A stretch of 26,776 nt of DNA, taken from positions 1 to 26,776 of the forward strand of contig JADNRV010000526.1 of NCBI GenBank assembly GCA_015499995.1, written 5' to 3'. The DNA comes from Flammula alnicola. Taxonomy: Eukaryota > Basidiomycota > Agaricomycetes > Agaricales > Strophariaceae. The position numbers and the translations under genes were made by a program. Below are positions 21,601 to 26,776 of the stretch, in pieces (the stretch's first letter is position 1; each line of letters starts with the position of its first letter). Under the pieces are notes generated by a model. The model did not search any database. It saw only the letters and a program-made list of their open reading frames with translations, and was not told the origin of the DNA.

Positions 21601-24600
21601 TCCTACGTAAGTGTTTAACGATAATGGCTCGTATATGCCTTCTAATAGCATCTGGATTTCACAGCGGGTCGGGCAAAACATCTGTCCTGATGGCGTTACT
21701 TGGTAAGCTACGGTCTTGTTTTATCAAAAGGTCAAACATTGACACCGATTGCAGGAGAAATGCATTTCATTGTTTCATCTCCTGATTCTTGGTTCAATCT
21801 TCCGCGTGACGGAGGTGTAGCATATGCTTCACAAGAATCCTGGGTGCAGAACGAGACGATTCGCAATAACATCCTGTTTGGCTCGGAGTATCACGAAGAG
21901 CGCTATCGCAAAGGTATGTAGGACTCTCATATTCCTTCAATTCAAGATGCAATGTTCACCCTCATGCAGTCATTAAGCAATGTGCGTTAGAACGCGATCT
22001 CGAGTTGTTCGATGCTGGCGATGCCACCGAAGTCGGTGAGAGAGGGCTTACACTAAGGTCAGTAGGATGGCCCAACTTACGACGCATGGTTCGCAATGTC
22101 TCATGATTCCATTCCAGTGGCGGGCAAAAGGTAGCGACTTGATCACGAATCATCCGATATATGTGTGCTGATGATAGCAAAGGCGCGGATAACGCTCGCC
22201 CGAGCAATATATTCGCCTGCGGAGATCATCCTCCTTGATGACGTTCTCGCTGCCCTCGATGTCCATACGTAAGCCTTGTTACTTGCAAGCATCCATTCTC
22301 ATGCTAATTCTTGGCATCTAGTTCATCCTGGATCGTTGACGAATGCTTCCATGGAGACCTTGTCAAGAATAGGACAATATTGCTTGTGGTATGTCTACTC
22401 GGCACAGGTGTCCGTGCGTTGGTACTTACCCACAATTATCCATAATAAGACCCATAATGTCGCACTCGCCAGCCCTGTCGCTGATTTCATTGTCTCTGTT
22501 GGGACTGATGGCCGCGTTAAAAGTCGAGGAACTGAGATGTCGCTTGCACTTGCGCGTGATCCAAAGCTTGCCTCAGAGGTCAAACACGACGAAGAAGTAA
22601 CGGAGATTGAGCAAGAAGATATCGACACAGCTCCGAAGGGACATGCCGATGGAAAACTTGTAGTCGCAGAAGAGATAGTTGAAGGACACGTTACTTGGAA
22701 GTCTTTCAGACTCCTCCTAGCAAGTCTGGCCGGCGATCATCCTATCGCATTCTTCACGGTGGTCATGGCCGCACTTTTGTTGAATGAATGGACGTTCACC
22801 TTTCAGGTCTGGTTCCTGGTTACTGGGGTGCTCAATATGAAACCCATCCCGCCTCCGAAGTCCCTGTATATCTGTGAGTTCATACGACTATTATTATTGG
22901 CAACCTACTCACCATCTACTCGAAGATATCTTTTTGCTTACTCGGCTATAATTCTCCTTTTCTGCGTATTCTTTTCTACATCATATTGATCTTTATGTAT
23001 GGGTCCATACGTGCTTCCAGAATCATCAACAACAAGTTGATTGATTCAATGTTCGGGAGCACCCTACGGTATGTCATTTCAATCTTCGTAGAAGGATAGC
23101 GAGTATGATTTTACTTATAACATTCAAGGTGGCTTGATGAGACACCTGTAGGCCGTATTATCACTCGATGCACTCAAGACATCCGTGCCATTGATGGTCC
23201 TATTCCTCAATCTTTACTTTGGGCGGTGGATTGTGTCTCGGGGATTCTCGCGAAACTTGGGGCCATTGTGCTATTTACACCTATTTTCCTTGGCCCTGGT
23301 ATTAGCGTTGCAATAATCGGGTTATGGATGGGAAACATGTACCTCAAAGCCCAATTATCTGTGAAGCGGGAAACAAGGTATGTATGCAAGCTTCCGCGAC
23401 GATAGACACCAGTCTGATTTCTGGCGTTAGTAATGCTCGTTCTCCCATGATTTCTCATTTCACTGCGGCAATTCATGGTATAGGTACGCATTTATCTTTC
23501 ATTCCTTGGTGGTCTCGTCTAAATTGCGTAGTTTCCATTCGAGCTTATGGAGCCCAGGATAAATTCAAAGCCGAATCCTTGGTCCGCATCAATCACTATA
23601 CTCGAGTTTCCCGGATGTCCTATAACCTTAACCGCTGGATTGGTGTTCGTATTGATGCTCTCAGTGCCAGTTTTACGGTCGCGCTCGCTTCATACTTGAT
23701 TTATGGCCCATCTGTTGGCGCGTCGAACACCGGTTTCTCCCTAAACATGGCTGTCGAATTTACCACCCTCATCTTATATTTCGTCAGAATATACAACGAT
23801 TTTGAAGTTCAAGCAAACAGGTACAGATTGTCATCTTTCCAAAGGGTGAATTCAGACACTGAATATCTATGATAGTTTGGAGCGGGTTCAGGGCTACATC
23901 GATATCGAGCATGAGCCAAAGCCTACAGACGCCGGAAAGCCTCCCGCTGCCTGGCCTGTTAGCGGCGATCTTCGCGTAGAAAAGCTTTCTGCACGCTATT
24001 CTCAGGTCAGTTTTGCTTAGTTATTCGACTTTTCTCGTTTACCCATGCGCGTAACAAGTCTGGTCCCAAAGTCTTGCATGATATTTCATTCCACATCGCT
24101 TCTGGTGAGCGAGTAGGTGTCGGTAAGTGCACTATGCTCAATCCTTAACATGGGAGCTGACTCTCTTAACGATAATAGTTGGTAGGACCGGAAGTGGCAA
24201 GGTTGATAACTTTTCACCATCAAATATGCTTTTACTTACGCACACTTTCTAGAGCTCCTTGACGCTTGCATTGTTGAGATGCATTCTCACGGAAGGCGAG
24301 GTGTACTTTGATGGCATTCCAACAAGTCATGTCAACCTCGACGCGTTAAGAACAAGTATTACCATCATTCCGCAAACAGTGAGTGGGTCTGATCCTGTGA
24401 TGAGGCGCTTAAGAAGCTCATATTTTGCCTCTATAGCCTGAACTTTTGAGCGGTGAGTTAAGCCTATATTACCAGCGTGATCAGCGGTTTTGACTGACAT
24501 CGGTGCAGGTACCCTCCGAGAAAACTTGGATCCCTTTGACCAAAACGATGACGCAGTGTTGAATGCTGCACTCCAAGCAGCGGGATTATTCTCTCTTCAA

Positions 24601-25225
24601 GAGGACGCCGGAGAAGCAAGTCTTTCGTTGGACACCAAGATCGCTAGCGGAGGAGGCAACTTGTCTGTTGGACAACGGCAAATCATTGCTCTTGCTCGAG
24701 CGATGGTACGCGGAAGCAAACTGCTCATACTCGATGAAGGTTGGCTTATTCCTCATCGTACGTTGTATTCAATCCTCAGCTAACAACGTCCCTCAGCTAC
24801 TTCTGCAATTGGTCAGTAAACTTTTCATTTGTCAAGATGAGCTTACCCAACAACTGTGCAGATTACAAAACGGATGCAGTGATACAAAACACTCTCCGAA
24901 GTCAACTTGGGAATGATGTCACTGTCATCACCGTCGCGCATCGCTTGCAGACAATCATGGATGCTGATAAAACCGTAAGCTAACTATCGTACCTTTTACC
25001 CCTTACCATGACTGAACACCGGCGTAGATGGTACTTGATAGTGGTCGAATTGTAAGCGGTCTTTCTTTCGTTGCCCTGGGAATTAACTGATGATATATTT
25101 AGGCTGAGTTCGGCAAACCAAAAGATCTTCTGCTGAAGGAGGATGGTATGTTGCGGGCCTTGCTTGATGGAAGCGGAGACAAGGAGAAGTTATATGAGCT
25201 AGCTGGAAGCGAATTGAAAGCCTAA
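18603..25225 (+). CDS. ABCC/MRP-type ABC transporter, full length, about 32 introns, five frame breaks
   Basis: ATP-driven exporter of the multidrug-resistance-protein family (yeast Yor1/Ycf1/Ybt1 relatives), expected in the vacuolar or plasma membrane. Order: N-terminal membrane region from the ATG at 18603, TMD1 (FLGYKVPHLRFDQLPPLADY, SFSFQWYIF, DARVQTVSEAINVIRMVKLF), NBD1 (Walker A GPTGSGKTS near 21600-21680, signature LSGGQKAR, Walker B IILLDDVLAALD, VTHN), linker EEIVEGHVTWKSF, TMD2 (SIRASR, RWLDETPVGRIITRCTQDIR, LVSIRAYGAQD-type segment), NBD2 (Walker A GRTGSGKSS, IPQTPELLSGTLRENLDPF, LSVGQRQ, LLILDEATSAID, TVAHRL). NBD1 has Asp at the catalytic-Glu position, normal for ABCC. About 110 Ser/Thr-rich residues (20120-20420) fill a TMD1 cytoplasmic loop. 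Introns are dense; one is GC-AG. Frame is lost by one base at about 19942, 19980, 20434, 22819 and 22974. Stop TAA at 25223. Confidence 0.93.
19940..19986 (+). other. Two one-base deletions in the ABC transporter TMD1
   Basis: YLETG reads in one frame, GVGASIRPWVWI in the next, and LFMGPMIQSFSFQW in the third. The first break is at the GGGG run 19940-19943, the second between about 19976 and 19986. All three pieces belong to one conserved ABCC segment. Confidence 0.8.
20120..20420 (+). other. Ser/Thr-rich low-complexity insertion in the ABC transporter TMD1 loop
   Basis: Between RIRLKAE and GNLIGK lies a stretch of about 100 residues dominated by Ser, Thr, Ala and Glu (for example TSTSAAGDSERTSVSGSTT), ending in KGKAKAEALEPPKQGQKK. 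Insertions at this cytoplasmic loop are common in basidiomycete ABCC proteins and offer many phosphorylation sites. Regulation by phosphorylation is inference. Confidence 0.75.
20433..20435 (+). other. One-base deletion in the ABC transporter (AAA run)
   Basis: GNLIGK precedes and INNLVTTDLNNIVGARDF follows in the next frame; one extra A in the run joins them. The second piece is a conserved ABCC motif. Confidence 0.82.
21275..21338 (+). other. GC-AG intron in the ABC transporter
   Basis: The exon ends CAAG and the intron begins GCAAGA, the classic context of GC donors. The acceptor GTATAG joins Gly to KVSLDRLDEFLHKTELL in phase. Reading on meets TAA before any GT, so a GT donor cannot be used here. 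Confidence 0.85.
22818..22819 (+). other. One-base deletion in the ABC transporter TMD2 (GG)
   Basis: WFL is followed in the next frame by YWGAQYETHPASEVPV, which is the typical start of the TMD2 outer loop in fungal ABCC proteins. A third G would restore the frame. Without it the next exon meets a stop within ten codons. Confidence 0.8.
22972..22975 (+). other. One-base deletion in the ABC transporter TMD2 (TTTT run)
   Basis: YLFAYSAIILLFCVFF ends in a nearby stop, while FYIILIFMYGSIRASR continues in the next frame. One extra T joins them. Confidence 0.78.
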
Positions 25226-26126
25226 CTTGTATGCGTTGTAGGCGATGGATACTGACGCGTCTTACTAGTCCCTAATTTGCATCACGTGATTCCAATTACG
25301 ACGCGACGCGTCGCGCAGATCACTAAGCTAACAGAAATGAATCTTCTCTCCTGGTAATGATTCTGCGAAACAACTCTAGGCAACTAACACGAGAAACGAT
25401 TTTTTTGCAGTAGTCTCTGCCAACCTAGTTTCCGCCACGGCGGTTATCATCTTGATAGTGCTCGTGTGCAAAGCTCTACTCCGCATTTCGAAAGGACCAT
25501 GTCGAGACCACGTCGAGCTATCCGCTCGAAGATTTTCTGTCCTATATTCGGGTGATAAGAGTCCTCCCCAAGGCGCGTCGGAGCGAATTTCTGGCCCGTC
25601 TGGAACCCAATGCAAGTATGGTCGGTGTTTTTTCAAACTCTGTTAGGTGTCGGGGGTCGTTCTAGGGCGTTGCAGTCGAAGACATGTAGATCAAGCATTG
25701 CAGAAGAAATATTTAGAATATGAGAGAGAGCGTGCCTGCAGCCTCGATGTATATATGTACACACGCACAGTAGGTGATAAGGTAAATGTACATGTTTCTA
25801 CTGTGGACATGAAAAGAGGCACAGATACAGCGCTACAAATTGTCTGTTCGTCTGTTCAACGCGTCTCCATCTAGTCAACTGAGAGAGAGGCAAACGGTTA
25901 AAAAGAGTTCCTGAATGAAGAGAAGACAGAAACAAGTGGACGGACCATAATGGCTGACCACTGTACGGAACAAGCGATACTCCAAGCCAAAAAAAATATC
26001 CAACTCCTCGAAGCAAACCAGCACCGGCTACAGTCCTGTATGTACAGTATACAAGCGTCCAAGCGTTCTACTGTAATACAAAAGAAAAATCAAACCACCA
26101 CAATACATCAAGATTCCAGCCCTAAA
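25226..26126. other. Convergent intergenic region with GC-rich palindromes
   Basis: Between the stops of the ABC transporter (plus) and the amino-acid transporter (minus). It contains three palindromes within 65 bp (25254-25315). An open plus-strand frame around 25400-25646 includes a hydrophobic run (ATAVIILIVLVCKALL) but has no usable start codon or intron that brings one in, so I do not call it a gene. The rest is AT-rich. Confidence 0.5.
25254..25315. promoter_or_regulatory. Cluster of palindromes with two ACGCGT cores and a CACGTG E-box
   Basis: Perfect palindromes: GACGCGTC at 25254-25261, ATCACGTGAT at 25281-25290, and the 14-bp CGCGACGCGTCGCG at 25302-25315. ACGCGT is the MluI cell-cycle box bound by MBF in fungi and CACGTG is a bHLH site. 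They lie 3' of the ABC gene with no clear downstream plus-strand gene, so what they would control is unknown. Confidence 0.5.
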
Positions 26127-26776
26127 TCAATAAAATACGCACGTGACGACACCGCCCTCATGCCCCGCAAAGCCGCCAGCGACGATGACGATGCCCGTCG
26201 CACTCGCGCCTAGGATCAGCCACACGCCGATATCCCACACGATGCGCTTTTTGAACTGCTTCTTCTGCAGTGCACGCTCCTTCCTCAGCAGTAGCTCGTC
26301 GTATACCGTGCGCGGACTCGTCTGCCGCGAGCCCGGCCCGACTGTGCATTCTCAAAATCCACAGAAGTCGACGGCGTCTGCAGGAGCGGCGTCCGTGGCG
26401 GCACGACGATGGCGAGAGGCCGCTTGAAGATATGCGTGAGGATGTGCAGGAGGGCCGGGAGGAAATACGTGCTCGCGAACGTCATTAGTACCATGACTGC
26501 TGTCAGGACGCGAAGATACCGGACGAGTTGAGGTAGTAGTCGTCCGGTGTTCCGCCCTCGCCGCCCTCGCCGGGGCTAGGGAACGAGCGCGGTGGAATCA
26601 TAGCTAGCACAAGGACTAGCAAGATGATGATGACACGAGAGACGTTGAACTTGACGGAGCGGAGCGAGGGGTGGGCAATGGGTGGTGTTGTTACAATGAG
26701 AGTCGGTATGCCGAGTAGGACGGTGGTGGAAGCCAGAATTCGACGGACGGTTTGTATTTGGATAACAGGGAGGGCG
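26127..26776 (-). CDS. Probable vacuolar amino-acid transporter (AAAP family), C-terminal part, two frame breaks
   Basis: The gene enters from the right edge on the minus strand; the N-terminal part is outside. No intron is needed in the visible part and it is GC-rich compared with its neighbours. Visible: TVRRILASTTVLLGIPTLIV, a membrane helix VIIILLVLVLAMIPPRSF, loop PSPGEGGEGGTPDDYYLNSS, helix LRVLTAVMVLMTFASTYFLP with ALLHILTHIFKRPLAIVVPP, then a basic segment YDELLLRKERALQKKQFKKR and a last helix RIVWDIGVWLILGASATGIV, ending GGFAGHEGGVVT and a stop at 26127. This C-terminal layout fits fungal Avt-type H+/amino-acid transporters of the vacuole, but the diagnostic core lies outside. The frame slips by one base near 26520 and again near 26345, each a missing base. 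Another multi-pass transporter family is possible. Confidence 0.6.

Noticed and set aside
25376..25646. Possible small membrane protein on either strand
   Set aside because: The plus-strand hydrophobic frame lacks any start codon after its upstream stop, and the candidate intron joins the wrong frame; the minus-strand frame has no recognisable features.
1..26776. CRISPR arrays, tRNA or rRNA genes, transposase or reverse-transcriptase coding
   Set aside because: None was found on reading both strands; short RNA genes could still be missed by eye.

Overview
This window is nuclear DNA of a filamentous basidiomycete, most likely an Agaricomycete. Genes are split by many short introns (mostly 45-75 bp, GT..AG with CAG, TAG or AAG acceptors). 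The gene families are fungal (Ste7-type MAPKK, fungal DUF2235 hydrolase, ABCC transporter with an Ser/Thr-rich loop, MYND protein). No bacterial operons, CRISPR array, rRNA or tRNA was seen. Splice junctions given here were worked out by hand from reading frame, phase and family conservation.

Layout. On the minus strand, left to right: a Ste7/Fuz7-type MAP kinase kinase (148-1934), a DUF2235 alpha/beta hydrolase (3768-5613), AMP deaminase (6873-10105) and a probable ORC6 (10603-12032). A 195-bp divergent promoter then leads to a plus-strand MYND zinc-finger gene (12228-13747). Tail to tail with it, on the minus strand, lies a long low-complexity protein with a C-terminal helical domain (14080-15886 or further). 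Divergent from that is a small single-pass membrane protein (plus, 16530-17304). A doubtful two-exon small ORF (17422-17711) precedes a very intron-rich full-length ABCC/MRP transporter (plus, 18603-25225). The right edge cuts a probable vacuolar amino-acid transporter (minus, 26127 to beyond 26776).

No pathway links all the genes. The left half is mostly housekeeping and signalling (pheromone/filamentation MAPK cascade, purine nucleotide balance, replication licensing). The right half is transport and lineage-specific proteins.

The main observations are three. First, eight single-base deletions break conserved reading frames in three genes (MYND, ABC transporter, amino-acid transporter), most at short homopolymers, while four other genes read through perfectly. 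This looks more like base-calling error than gene decay, but the sequence alone cannot settle it. Second, four of about 68 inferred introns use GC instead of GT donors, which is high for a fungus. Third, there are several micro-exons of 14-24 nt at conserved protein motifs. I did not find a convincing new biological system. The least explained items are the single-pass membrane protein, the disordered protein, and a near-perfect 18-bp-arm inverted repeat between two convergent genes.
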